Source: DATEPR01 sp036491115 (GTDB lineage Bacteria; Actinomycetota; Actinomycetes; Mycobacteriales; Pseudonocardiaceae). From it: a DNA stretch of 64,000 nt. The notes beneath the pieces are model-generated. The model did not search any database. It was not told the DNA's origin and worked only from the letters and a program-made list of their open reading frames with translations. Where the stretch lies: contig DASXCQ010000061.1 in assembly GCA_036491115.1 (NCBI GenBank), forward strand, positions 1-64,000. The letters run 5' to 3'. Below are positions 16,816 to 25,291 of this stretch, piece by piece; the first letter of the stretch is position 1; each line of letters opens with the position of its first letter. The position numbers and the translations under genes are program-made.

Positions 16816-17691
16816 ATGCAGCCACATGTCGTCCGCGAGATCGGCCGCCAGCCGGAGTGCTGGGCCAGAGCGCTCGCGTTGCTGCCCGAGGTGAGCGACG
16901 CGCTGCCTCGGCCCGGGGAGCGGGTCGCCGTACTGGGCAGTGGCACGTCGTGGTTCATGGCCATCGCGTACGCGGCACTGCGCGAGGCGGCCCGACTGGG
17001 CGAGACGGATGCGTTCGCGGCCAGCGAATTCCGCGCCGCGCGACGGTACGACCGGATCGTGGTGATCTCCCGATCCGGCACCACCACGGAGGTCCTGCGC
17101 GCGATGGCCGGCGCCACCAGTCCGGTCACCGCGATCACGGCAGTGCCGGACAGCCCGGTCGCGCGGGCCGCGGCGCACCCGGTCGCGCTGGCGTTCGCGG
17201 ACGAGGAATCCGTCGTGCAGACGGTGTTCGCGACGACCGCGCTGATGCTGCTGCGGGGGTCGCTGGGCGTGCCGCTCGACGACGCGATCACGTCCGATGT
17301 GGATGGTGGTGGATTGTCGGCGGAGGCGGAGAACGCCGAGCAGTACACGTTCCTGGGCAGCGGGTGGGCGTACGGGGTGGCGCTGGAGGCCGGGCTGAAG
17401 CTGCGCGAGGCCGCCGGTGTGTGGACCGAGTCGTATCCGCAGTTGGAGTACCGGCACGGCCCGATCGCCATCGCCCAGCCCGGCCGTGCCGTCTGGGTGC
17501 TCGGCACGCCGGCCGACGGCATCCTGCGCGACATCCGCGCCACCGGTGCCGCTGTCGTCGCCGACGATCTCGACCCGGTCGTCGACCTGGTCCGCGTGCA
17601 GGCACTCGCGGTGCGCCGAGCCCAGCGCCTCGGCCTGGACCCGGATCGGCCCAGGGCGCTGACCCGTTCCGTCGTGCTCGACCAGGCGTGA
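16816..17691 (+). CDS. SIS-domain sugar-phosphate isomerase/deaminase (AgaS/GlmS-C-like)
   Basis: 291 residues with two SIS domains. The first holds VAVLGSGTSWFMAIAYAALR and the serine motif VVISRSGTTTEVLRAM. The second holds YTFLGSGWAYGVALEAGLKL, REAAGVWTESYPQLEYRHGP, the typical LKLREa...a.e..eyrHGP signature of GlmS-C and AgaS proteins. It probably isomerises or deaminates a phosphorylated amino sugar, or isomerises a ketose/aldose phosphate. The ATG at 16816 is two codons after a possible GTG at 16810. Pairing with the DeoR gene resembles amino-sugar (aga/nag) loci and fits the aminotransferase and lyase upstream. Confidence 0.87.
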   Translation: MQPHVVREIGRQPECWARALALLPEVSDALPRPGERVAVLGSGTSWFMAIAYAALREAARLGETDAFAASEFRAARRYDRIVVISRSGTTTEVLRAMAGATSPVTAITAVPDSPVARAAAHPVALAFADEESVVQTVFATTALMLLRGSLGVPLDDAITSDVDGGGLSAEAENAEQYTFLGSGWAYGVALEAGLKLREAAGVWTESYPQLEYRHGPIAIAQPGRAVWVLGTPADGILRDIRATGAAVVADDLDPVVDLVRVQALAVRRAQRLGLDPDRPRALTRSVVLDQA

Positions 17692-17712
17692 TCCGGTGCG
17701 TGGCCGACCGGC

Positions 17713-17874
17713 TCAGGTCTCCGCGGGCTCCGGTGCGGGATCGACCGCCTGCTCCGGCTTGCGGTGCGCACCCTCGGCCGCCGGGCCGCTCCCGTCCTGG
17801 TCGGCCGCCGGCCCACCAACAGTCGATCCCGATAATTCGGACATCAGTTCGTCGAAGATCGGCGTCAGTTCCAT
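17713..17874 (-). CDS. Small acidic protein of 53 residues, unknown
   Basis: The ATG at 17874 sits 8 nt after a strong AGGAGGA. The frame reads MELTPIFDELMSELSGSTVG, then an Ala/Pro/Asp/Glu-rich tail (residues 20-53, ending PAPEPAET) with GC-rich third positions. It lies 59 bp downstream of the DHA2 exporter on the same strand, so the two are probably co-transcribed. An amphipathic helix at the start and a disordered acidic tail are all that can be seen. A leader-like N-terminus with a variable tail is reminiscent of RiPP precursors, but no modifying enzyme lies beside it. It may instead be an accessory peptide of the exporter. The function is unknown. Confidence 0.6.
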   Translation of the reverse strand: MELTPIFDELMSELSGSTVGGPAADQDGSGPAAEGAHRKPEQAVDPAPEPAET

Positions 17875-17933
17875 CGTGATCCGTCCTCCTCACGGCGCAC
17901 CGAGGACTACCCCGCCCGGCCGGAGCAGAAACG

Positions 17934-19298
17934 CTACCGGGACACGAACACGGCGGTGGCGAGGGCGGCCACCACGAACAGCGCGGCGGTGCCCAGCCCG
18001 GTGACGTGCAGCCCGGTGATGAACTGCCCGGCCTCCGGCTGTCCGGCGATGGCACCGTAGGCGGCGATGCCGATCGCGCCACCGGCCTGCCGGGCCGTGT
18101 TGTTCACGCCGGACGCCAGCCCGGACCGGTCGTCCGGAGCGGCGGCGATCGCGGCGCCGACCACGGCCGGGGTGAGCACGCCCAACCCGACACCCCAGCA
18201 CAGCATCGCCGGCAGCAGGGCGACGTACGAACTATGGGCGTCCCATGTGGACAGCAGGCCGACGCCGACGGCGGCCACCGCCAGTCCGGTGATCATCACC
18301 GGTTTCGCCCCGATCCGGCCGGCGAGCCGGCCGGCCACGGGTGCCAGCAGGCTCAACGGTAGGAACAGGGGCAGCACGGCCAGCCCGGCCAGCAGCGCCG
18401 GCCGGTGCTGCACGGACTGCAGGAACAGCGTGAGCAGGAACAGCAGGCCGAGGGTGCCCAGGTTCATGCACCCGGCCACGGCGTTGGCTGTCACGAACGC
18501 CGGACGGCGGAACAAATCGGGCGGCAGCATCGGTTCGGCGGCCCGCCGCTCCGCGCGGACCAGTCCCACGAACGCGGCCACCGCCACCACGGCACCGACC
18601 ACCACGGCCGCACCGAGCCCGGCGTGGCCCACCTGGATGATGGTGAACGTCGCGGCCGCCAGCCCGATCACCACCAGGACGGTGCCCGGCGGGTCCAGCC
18701 GGCGATCACCGTGCCCGGCGTCGTCGCTCACCCGCCGCATGGTCACCAGGCCGGCGATCACCACGATGGGCACGTTGATCGCGAACACCCACCGCCAGCC
18801 GGGTCCGTCCACCAGCAGGCCGCCCAGCAGCGGTCCGGCGGGCAGCGCCACGCCACCGATGCCGGCCCAGACCCCGATCGCCCTGGCCTGCTCGCCCGGT
18901 TCCGGGTAGGCGCGACTGACGATGGCCAACGTTCCGGGCAACAGCAGCGCGGCACCGATCCCCTGCACGGCCCGCGCGGCGATCAGCACACCGGTCACGG
19001 GAGCGACCGCACAGCCCAGCGACGCCACCCCGAAGACCAGCATGCCGACCAGCACCACCCGCTTGTGGCCCCACCGGTCGCCGACCGTGCCGCTGGCCAG
19101 CAGCAATGCCGCCAGCGCCAGGGAGTAGCCGTCCACCACCCACTGGAGCCCGGCGACACCCGCGCCCAGCCCGGTGCCGATCTTCGGCAGTGCCACGTTG
19201 ACCACGGTCACGTCCAGCAGTACCAGGAAGTAGCCGGTGCACATGACCGTCAGCACGAGTCCGCGGGACGCGGTCGGCGTGGTGTCCGTCCGAGTCAT
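17934..19298 (-). CDS. DHA2-family MFS drug exporter (EmrB/QacA type)
   Basis: 454 residues with about 14 membrane segments. Motif D1 (FLVLLDVTVVNVALPKIG), motif A (GDRWGHKRVVLVG) and motif C (GVWAGIGGVALPAGPLLGGL) are all visible. It is a proton-driven multidrug or antibiotic exporter in the cytoplasmic membrane. The ATG at 19298 follows CTGGAGATC. It diverges from an ArsR-family gene with a perfect inverted repeat between them, so repression by that protein is likely. The 53-residue gene follows downstream. Confidence 0.93.
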   Translation of the reverse strand: MTRTDTTPTASRGLVLTVMCTGYFLVLLDVTVVNVALPKIGTGLGAGVAGLQWVVDGYSLALAALLLASGTVGDRWGHKRVVLVGMLVFGVASLGCAVAPVTGVLIAARAVQGIGAALLLPGTLAIVSRAYPEPGEQARAIGVWAGIGGVALPAGPLLGGLLVDGPGWRWVFAINVPIVVIAGLVTMRRVSDDAGHGDRRLDPPGTVLVVIGLAAATFTIIQVGHAGLGAAVVVGAVVAVAAFVGLVRAERRAAEPMLPPDLFRRPAFVTANAVAGCMNLGTLGLLFLLTLFLQSVQHRPALLAGLAVLPLFLPLSLLAPVAGRLAGRIGAKPVMITGLAVAAVGVGLLSTWDAHSSYVALLPAMLCWGVGLGVLTPAVVGAAIAAAPDDRSGLASGVNNTARQAGGAIGIAAYGAIAGQPEAGQFITGLHVTGLGTAALFVVAALATAVFVSR

Positions 19299-19323
19299 GA
19301 TCTCCAGGGTGCCCCACGGACGC

Positions 19324-19339
19324 TTCCATCACCGTGGAA
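19324..19339. promoter_or_regulatory. Inverted repeat TTCCA-N6-TGGAA, probable ArsR operator
   Basis: TTCCA (19324-19328) and TGGAA (19335-19339) form perfect 5-bp arms around a 6-bp spacer. They lie between the divergent exporter (start 19298) and ArsR-family regulator (start about 19364). Position and symmetry fit an operator controlling both genes. Confidence 0.5.
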
Positions 19340-19363
19340 ATGTCTTCGTCGCATGATGGAGGC

Positions 19364-20143
19364 ATGGACGGCACCGCATCCGCACCGGTGGTCCGCGGCG
19401 ACGCCGACATCGCCGCCGTGGCCGGACTGTTCGCCGACCCGACCAGGGCGCGCGTGCTGATGGCACTGGCCGACGGGCGGTCCCTGCCGGCCAGTGTGCT
19501 CGCCGGCGAGGCAGGCGTGTCACCGCAGGCGGCAAGCACCCAGCTCAAGCGGCTCGTGGCCGGTGGGCTGATCACCGGCGAGAAGTCCGGCCGCCACCGG
19601 TACTACCGCCTGGCCGCCGCCCGGGTGGCCGACCTGCTGGAAGCACTGGCCGGCGTGGCACCGGCCCGACCGATCCGGTCGCTGCGCGAGAACACCAGGG
19701 CAGCCGCACTGCGCAACGCCAGAACGTGTTACGACCACCTGGCCGGCAGGCTCGGCTGTGCGATCACCCAGGCACTGGTGGACCGCCGGGCCCTCGTGGC
19801 CGTGGACGGAACCGCCGACACCCGGCGCCGGCCGGGCGATCGGCTGTCCGCCGTGCTGGCCGACCACCCCTACCGGCCGGGACCCGGTCTACCGGCCGTG
19901 CTCGACACGCTGGGTATCGCACCCCTGACCAGCACGAGCAGGCGGCCACTGTTGCGGTTCTGCCTGGACTGGAGCGAACAACGCCACCACCTGGGCGGGC
20001 GACTGGGCTCGGTGGTGTGGCACCACGCCGAGGACGCCGGCTGGATCACCCGCAGGCATGGCGACCGGGCGGTGACCGTCACCGACCTGGGCAGGCGAGA
20101 ACTAACCGCCCGACTGGGTATCCCACCGGAGGGACAGCCCTGA
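19364..20143 (+). CDS. ArsR-family regulator with C-terminal extension
   Basis: 259 residues. The winged HTH at about residues 14-90 (LFADPTRARVLMALADGRSL; AGVSPQAASTQLKRLVAGGL; GRHRYYRLAA) is clearly ArsR/SmtB-like. The extra 150-residue C-terminal part contains Cys and His (NARTCYDHLAGRLGCAIT; LRFCLDWSEQRHHLGGRLG) and resembles the extended ArsR proteins found next to MFS exporters. It probably represses the divergent exporter until a drug or metal binds. Starts at 19334 (GTG), 19340 and 19364 are possible. I prefer 19364, which leaves the inverted repeat in the promoter. Confidence 0.85.
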   Translation: MDGTASAPVVRGDADIAAVAGLFADPTRARVLMALADGRSLPASVLAGEAGVSPQAASTQLKRLVAGGLITGEKSGRHRYYRLAAARVADLLEALAGVAPARPIRSLRENTRAAALRNARTCYDHLAGRLGCAITQALVDRRALVAVDGTADTRRRPGDRLSAVLADHPYRPGPGLPAVLDTLGIAPLTSTSRRPLLRFCLDWSEQRHHLGGRLGSVVWHHAEDAGWITRRHGDRAVTVTDLGRRELTARLGIPPEGQP

Positions 20144-20167
20144 CGCCGAACGACCCAGGAGGATCAG

Positions 20168-20398
20168 ATGCTCTCGGAGCACGAGACGACGGAGTCCACG
20201 AGCGTCGAACGAGCCGCCCACGCCTACTGCCCGCTGTGCAACCCGGATCCGCGGCCGGGGGAGAACGTCACCGCACTGTGCGGGGCGACCCATCCCTTCT
20301 GGGGCCGTCGGGAACGGCCGTTGACCATCTGCCCCACCTGTCACGCCGTGGCCGCCTCGATCGTCTACCCGTGCGGCCACGCCGCGCAGAGCATGTGA
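20168..20398 (+). CDS. Small CxxC zinc-ribbon-like protein, unknown
   Basis: 76 residues from an ATG preceded by AGGAGG at 7-nt spacing. Two knuckles, CPLC (residues 20-23) and CPTC (residues 57-60), plus C37 and the terminal PCGHAAQSM could bind one or two zinc ions. It starts 24 bp after the ArsR-family gene and is probably co-transcribed with it. It converges with the GAF-ANTAR gene, leaving only 3 bp between stops. I do not recognise the family; small zinc-ribbon proteins of this size are common orphan genes in actinomycetes. Confidence 0.75.
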   Translation: MLSEHETTESTSVERAAHAYCPLCNPDPRPGENVTALCGATHPFWGRRERPLTICPTCHAVAASIVYPCGHAAQSM

Positions 20399-20401
20399 CG
20401 G

Positions 20402-21169
20402 TCAGCGCCGCCCCCGCCGTAGCGACGTCAGCAGTCGGCGCGCGATGTCCTGGAGTTTGATGTTCTGGTGCTGGGAGCTCCGCACCAGTTCACCGAACGC
20501 CGTGTCCGCGGTGACTCCGTGGATCGCCATCAGTGCGCCCTTGGCCTGGTCGATCTCGGCACGGGAGGTGAGTGCCTTCTCCAGGTTGGAGATGGTGTCC
20601 CTGGACTGCCGCCAGCGTTGGGCGTTGGTGACGGCGTACGCGGCGGCCGTGGTGAACAGCGCCATCAGCCGCTCGTCGAACGGGTCGAACGCGGTGGCGG
20701 TGCGGCTGTAGACGTTGAGCGACCCCACCAGTTCCTCCATGTCGTCCCCGGCGTCGTCCAGCAGCAGCGGCACCGCGAGGTAGGTCCGTACCCCGGCGTG
20801 CTCGGCCGCTTCGGTGAACTCCGGCCACCGGGTCCGGTCCTCCGCCACGACCGAGCGCACCGGTTGTCCGCTCTGCGCGGCATGCAGGCTCGGGCCGCGA
20901 CCAGCGAGGTACTGGCAGGCGTCGATGTCGGTTGCCTGGTCGTCCGTCGTGGCAGCCGTGTGTGGCTTGTCGCCGGTCAACAGGGTGATGGTGACCGCGT
21001 CGGCATCCGGGATGGCGTACGCCGCGGTGGCGGCCAGGCGCGCCAGCACCTGGTCCAGCGGTTCCGCCGTGGTGGCGAGGTCGCGCAACCCCGCCACGGC
21101 CGTCGTCGTGTCGTCCAGCCGGGACAGGGGATCCGGTCTCCCGGAGCTGGGCTGGTCGGGGCCCGTCAC
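20402..21169 (-). CDS. GAF and ANTAR domain RNA-binding regulator
   Basis: 255 residues. The GAF sensor domain spans about residues 30-180 (CQYLAGRGPSLHAAQSGQPV, then YLAVPLLLDD and GSLNVYSRT). The ANTAR domain spans about residues 190-250, with SRAEIDQAKGALMAIHGVTA as the conserved helix. ANTAR proteins bind tandem hairpins in nascent RNA and prevent termination; actinomycetes carry many with unknown signals. The start is a GTG at 21169 without a clear Shine-Dalgarno. No ANTAR-type double hairpin was recognised nearby, so its targets are elsewhere. Confidence 0.9.
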   Translation of the reverse strand: MTGPDQPSSGRPDPLSRLDDTTTAVAGLRDLATTAEPLDQVLARLAATAAYAIPDADAVTITLLTGDKPHTAATTDDQATDIDACQYLAGRGPSLHAAQSGQPVRSVVAEDRTRWPEFTEAAEHAGVRTYLAVPLLLDDAGDDMEELVGSLNVYSRTATAFDPFDERLMALFTTAAAYAVTNAQRWRQSRDTISNLEKALTSRAEIDQAKGALMAIHGVTADTAFGELVRSSQHQNIKLQDIARRLLTSLRRGRR

Positions 21170-21486
21170 GGGCGCGGCCGGATCACTCGGCGGCCGAACA
21201 GCAGCCTGGGACGTGCCTGCGGGGGTGGTCTGGGTAGCCGAGCGGCCAACTGCCCTCGGTACATCGCCTGGCCAATTCGCCTCGACGCTCCTTACCGCGA
21301 TACGCGGATCGATGCGGACGGATCGAGGCGCCGGCTGTTTGACGCCTGGTGATCGTACGTCGCGCCCGAATCGGCCCGGCCACCGAGGTCGCCCTGACTG
21401 ATCACCGGTTCCCGCGGAACGACTGTGTCACCCTCCGATACTCTGATCACCGGACGAACACCCACGCGAGAAGTGGCGATGACGCG
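21170..21486. other. Divergent intergenic region with an 11-bp direct repeat
   Basis: The 317 bp between the GAF-ANTAR and L,D-transpeptidase genes contain no convincing ORF. CTGATCACCGG occurs twice (21398-21408 and 21443-21453). GTTCC-CGC-GGAAC is an inverted repeat at 21408-21420, and a TACTCT -10-like box lies at 21439-21444. These may be regulator sites for the transpeptidase gene, which starts 33 bp after the second repeat. Confidence 0.45.
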
Positions 21487-22683
21487 ATGACCGCACCTGC
21501 GCAGCTGAAGCCGTCCGGCAAGCGAACCAAGGTCGTGATGATCGTGCTCGGCGTCGTCGTCGCCGTGGCGCTCGTCGCCGTGGTGGGCACGGTCGTGGTG
21601 CACGCGTCCGGCACGCGTGACCAGGCGGCGCCGCAGGCCAAGGCCACGTCCCACACCCAGCAGGCCACGCGGCAACCCGCCGCACCTTCCGCGAAGCCCG
21701 CCGCCGCGCCGCTCGCGGTCGCGTCGATCAGCCCGGCTGGTGGTGCCACCGAGGTCGCCGCCGACGCCGCCCTCACCGTCACCTACACGGCGCCGCTGAC
21801 CCAGGCGCCGCCGACGCCCACGCTGAGCCCGGCCGTCGCGGGCAGCTGGGCACGGCACGGCGCGACGATGACGTTCACGCCATCGGGTGGCTGGATGCCG
21901 TTCGGCACCGAGACGGTCACCGTGCCGACGGCCGCGAAGCCCACGACGATCGAGTTCACCATCCAGGACGGCGACCAGCTGCGCCTGGAGCAGCTGCTCG
22001 CCGAGCTGAACTACCTGCCGCTGTACCTCGACCCGACGACGCCACTGCCGCGCGGCATCACGTCCACCCTGGCCGAGGAGGCCACCTCGGTGGACGCCGT
22101 GCGCACCTCGCCCGCGCCCGGCACGATGCAGTGGAGCTGGTCGCACGTTCCGGCGACGCTCGGCGCGCTCTGGAAGCCCGGCCACCAGACGGTGATGGAC
22201 CAGGGCGCGATCATGGCGTTCCAGTCCGACCACCACCTGACCATGGACGGCATCGCGGGCCCGGCGGTGTGGCACGACCTGGTCGCGGCCGTGGCGGCCC
22301 GCAAGACGGCCAGCCACCCGTACGACTACCTGGTGGCCAGCAAGAGCCGGCCCGAGACGCTCACCGTCTACCGCGACGGGAAGGTCCTCTACCGCACGCT
22401 GTCCAACACCGGCGTGCCCGGCGCCGACACGCAGGCGGGCACGTTCCCGGTCTACTCGCGGTTCGCGTCCACCACGATGTCAGGCACCAATGTCGACGGC
22501 TCGAAGTACGTCGACCCCGGCATTCCGTGGGTGGCGTACTTCAACGGCGGGGACGCGGTGCACGGTTTCGTCCGGCCCGCCTATGGCTTCCCGCAGAGCA
22601 ACGGCTGTGTCGAACTGCCCGTGTCGAACGCCAAGCAGGTGTGGCAGATGGACCCCTACGGCACATTGGTGACCGTGCTCTGA
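21487..22683 (+). CDS. L,D-transpeptidase with Ig-like and peptidoglycan-binding regions
   Basis: 398 residues. A membrane anchor at about residues 17-37 is followed by an Ala/Pro/Lys linker, an Ig-like module (SISPAGGATEVAADAALTVT), a peptidoglycan-binding-like segment (AIMAFQSDHHLTMDGIAGPA) and a C-terminal YkuD domain. The catalytic site reads HGFVRPAYGFPQSNGCVELP, with the nucleophilic Cys in SNGC. The usual SHGC-x-R is SNGC-V-E, so the conserved Arg is replaced. It would form 3-3 cross-links or attach proteins in the wall outside the membrane. The ATG at 21487 is chosen because the anchor follows directly. Confidence 0.88.
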   Translation: MTAPAQLKPSGKRTKVVMIVLGVVVAVALVAVVGTVVVHASGTRDQAAPQAKATSHTQQATRQPAAPSAKPAAAPLAVASISPAGGATEVAADAALTVTYTAPLTQAPPTPTLSPAVAGSWARHGATMTFTPSGGWMPFGTETVTVPTAAKPTTIEFTIQDGDQLRLEQLLAELNYLPLYLDPTTPLPRGITSTLAEEATSVDAVRTSPAPGTMQWSWSHVPATLGALWKPGHQTVMDQGAIMAFQSDHHLTMDGIAGPAVWHDLVAAVAARKTASHPYDYLVASKSRPETLTVYRDGKVLYRTLSNTGVPGADTQAGTFPVYSRFASTTMSGTNVDGSKYVDPGIPWVAYFNGGDAVHGFVRPAYGFPQSNGCVELPVSNAKQVWQMDPYGTLVTVL

Positions 22684-22816
22684 TATTCGGGCAGAATGGG
22701 CCTGCGGCGTGGCACGGTCAGTCATGCCGCGAACGGCAGCGACGAGTGCGCCGTCCGAACCTGGTGGGCCACCGACCCGTCCGTGCTGCTTCGTCAGGGT
22801 TCCACGCCCACGGCGA

Positions 22817-22852
22817 GACCGGCGGGCCGGACGACTCCATGGCCCGCCGGTC
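22817..22852. terminator. Hairpin between the transpeptidase and HEAT-like genes
   Basis: GACCGGCGGGCC (22817-22828) and GGCCCGCCGGTC (22841-22852) form a perfect 12-bp stem with a 12-nt loop. It lies between two convergent genes and overlaps the last bases of the HEAT-like gene. There is no U-tract, as is usual in high-GC actinomycetes, so it could act in both directions. Confidence 0.55.
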
Positions 22853-23467
22853 AACGCTTCGTCATGCGGGCGCAGGCTTCCCGGTCGAACGGGAGACCGG
22901 CCTGGCCGAACACCAGCGACGAGTTGCCGACCTGGTGGTTCCAGATCCGCGATTGGCGACCACGGCCGCGAGGATGTCGCGTTGCACGTCCGACAGCGCT
23001 GTCCCGTCGTGGTGGGGAGTTCGGAAGGCGGCCAGGAGTAGTGGGCCCCACGTGTCGTGGAATCCGGTCCACTCCGCGTCCCGGATGATGGCTCGGGCAG
23101 GTGCCGCGATGCGGGCGACGTCGCCCACTCGGGCGATGGCGAGCGTGATGAGGGTGGCAAGTCGGTACAGCTCTGGATTGGTGACACCGTTGTCCAGCGC
23201 GGTGACGATGATGTCCGTGGCTGTGGCGTCGTCCGCGAGGTTGGGTGCCAGTGCGGCGCAGACGCGGACCTCCGGATCGGGGTCGGCGAGATATCGCCGG
23301 GTGTCGTCGTCGAGTTCGCTCAGTTTGTCGCAGTAGGGGTCGGCCGAGTGCTCCGCCGTGTCGGCCGCAGTGCCCAGGAACTCGATGAGCTCGGGCGTAG
23401 CGGCCACGAGGAGTTGGCCGAGGGCACGCCTTACGTCCGCGGCGGTGACCGATTCCCGGTCGAGCAT
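22851..23467 (-). pseudogene. HEAT/PBS-lyase-repeat-like protein with a frameshift near the C-terminus
   Basis: The ATG at 23467 opens a frame with helical repeats (PDPEVRVCAALAPNLADDAT; NPELYRLATLITLAIARVGD). After ALSDVQRDILAAVVANRG (about residue 171) the frame becomes Arg/Ser-rich noise. The expected ending IWNHQVGNSSLVFGQAGLPF (then DREACARMTKR) continues in the adjacent frame to a TGA at 22851. The two meet at about 22,946-22,950. This is either a real one-base lesion or a sequencing error. Intact relatives are small cytosolic proteins of unknown role. The rest of the sequence is well preserved, so the lesion is recent if real. Confidence 0.7.
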
Positions 23468-23539
23468 GCACGCATGCTGCCACCAGCGGCCAGGGAAATG
23501 CGTTCGCGCCGGTGCAGCCCTGGTGCCAGGCTGCGCGGG

Positions 23540-25291
23540 ATGTCGCAGCCAGAAGCGGTACCGGCCGGCCGACCGACGGTGCGCTCACTGGCGCGCCTGC
23601 GGCCGTACCTGCGGCCCTATCGCGGTCGGCTGCGGATGGCGACGGCACTGGCGGCGTTGGCCTCGATCCTCGCCCTGGCGATGCCCCAGGTGCTCCGGTG
23701 GCTCGTCGACGGCCCGGTGGCGCACCGCAGCCCGTCCGAAGTGGCGCTGGGCGGTCTGGCACTGCTCCTGCTGGGCGTCGCCGAGGCCGCGATCTTCGGC
23801 ATCCGGCGTTCGCTGGTGGCCGCACCGCTGGCCGAGATCGAGGCGCGCCTGCGGGCCGACCTGCATCGGCACGTGCAGCGGCTGCCGATCTCGTTCCACG
23901 ACGGCTGGGCCGACGGCCAGCTACTCGCCCGAGGCACCACGGACCTCCAGGTTCTGCACCTGTTCGTGGCCGAGCCACTCACGTTCCTGCCGGTGTTCGC
24001 CGCGACCTTCGCCGTCGGCGCCGCCGTCCTGCTCACCGAGGAGTGGCTGCTCGCGCTCATCGTGCTCGCGCCGGTTCCGCTGCTGGTCGTCCTGTCCCAC
24101 CGATTCCGGTCCGGCTACGCGCTGGCGACCCGCCGGGCACAGGATCTGTCCGGCGACCTGACCACGGCTGTCCTGGAGTCGGTGACAGGCATTCGCGTCA
24201 TCAAGGGCTTTCGCCGCGGCGACGACCGGGTCGCCCGGTTCCGCGAACAGGTGCGGCTGGTGCGCGACGCCGAGGTGCACAAGGCTGGCCTGCTCGGTGG
24301 CATGTCCGCACTCATCACCTCGCTGCCGGGCCTCGCTGCCGCGGGCGCGCTCGCGCTGGGCATCGTCGAGGTGGTCGACGGGAGCTTGTCCACCGGAACC
24401 CTGTTGGCGTTCCTGGGAACCGTTGCCGCGCTGACTCCGGCCGTCGAGCAGGCGGGGCCGATGCTGGCCGACTGCCAGGACGCGGCAGCCGCCGCGGATC
24501 GGTTCTTCGACGTCCTCGACCTGCCGGCCGTGACCGATACGGAGACCACACGGAGCACCCATGGGCCTGCCGAGCTCGTCTTCGAGAACGTCAGCTTCCG
24601 TTACTCCGACACGGACCCGCCTGCGCTGCGCGACGTGAGCCTGCGGATCGCGCCCGGCGAGACGCTCGCGGTGGTCGGCACCACCGGCAGCGGCAAGACC
24701 ACGCTGGCCGCCCTGATCCCCGGGCTGCATGATCCGAGCACGGGCCGCATCACGCTGGACGGCGTCGACATCGCCGCCCTGCCCCGCGCCGCGCTGCGGG
24801 CCGAGGTGGCCGTCGCGTTCGACGAACCCGTCCTGTTCTCCGGAACCCTCGCCGACAACGTGCGGATGGGCGTGGACGACGCATACCTGGACGATGCTCT
24901 GCGGTCGGCCCACGCAGACGACTTCGTGCGTGGGCTGCCCGACGGTGTCCACACGCGGGTCGGGGAGAACGGGATGTCGCTGTCGGGCGGGCAACGGCAG
25001 CGGATCGCATTGGCACGGCTCGTGATCCGCCGGCCCAGGGTGGTCGTGCTCGACGATCCACTGTCCGCGCTGGACGTGCACACCGAGGCCCAGATCCACG
25101 ACGCGCTCCGGGAGGTGCTGGCCACCACGACCGCACTGGTGATCGCGCACCGGCCATCGACCGTCGCACTCGCCGACCGGGTGGCGGTGCTGGCCGAGGG
25201 CAGGATCATCGCCCTGGGAACCCACGAGGAACTGCTGCGGACCAGCCCGGAGTACGCGGCGCTGATGACACCGATCGACGCGACCGCGTGA
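23540..25291 (+). CDS. ABC exporter half-transporter with a degenerate ATP site
   Basis: 583 residues: six membrane helices (residues 30 to about 320), then an ATPase domain. Walker A is VVGTTGSGKTTL, the signature LSGGQRQRIALARL, and the switch His lies in VIAHRPST. Walker B is VVVLDDPLSALD, with Asp where the catalytic Glu belongs, and the Q-loop reads VAFDEPVLFSG without Gln. This is the pattern of the inactive-site subunit in heterodimeric exporters such as TM287/288. The partner follows with a 4-bp overlap. The likely role is drug, lipid or peptide export. I chose the ATG at 23540 at the start of homology; the longer open frame upstream is antisense to the HEAT-like gene. Confidence 0.92.
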   Translation: MSQPEAVPAGRPTVRSLARLRPYLRPYRGRLRMATALAALASILALAMPQVLRWLVDGPVAHRSPSEVALGGLALLLLGVAEAAIFGIRRSLVAAPLAEIEARLRADLHRHVQRLPISFHDGWADGQLLARGTTDLQVLHLFVAEPLTFLPVFAATFAVGAAVLLTEEWLLALIVLAPVPLLVVLSHRFRSGYALATRRAQDLSGDLTTAVLESVTGIRVIKGFRRGDDRVARFREQVRLVRDAEVHKAGLLGGMSALITSLPGLAAAGALALGIVEVVDGSLSTGTLLAFLGTVAALTPAVEQAGPMLADCQDAAAAADRFFDVLDLPAVTDTETTRSTHGPAELVFENVSFRYSDTDPPALRDVSLRIAPGETLAVVGTTGSGKTTLAALIPGLHDPSTGRITLDGVDIAALPRAALRAEVAVAFDEPVLFSGTLADNVRMGVDDAYLDDALRSAHADDFVRGLPDGVHTRVGENGMSLSGGQRQRIALARLVIRRPRVVVLDDPLSALDVHTEAQIHDALREVLATTTALVIAHRPSTVALADRVAVLAEGRIIALGTHEELLRTSPEYAALMTPIDATA

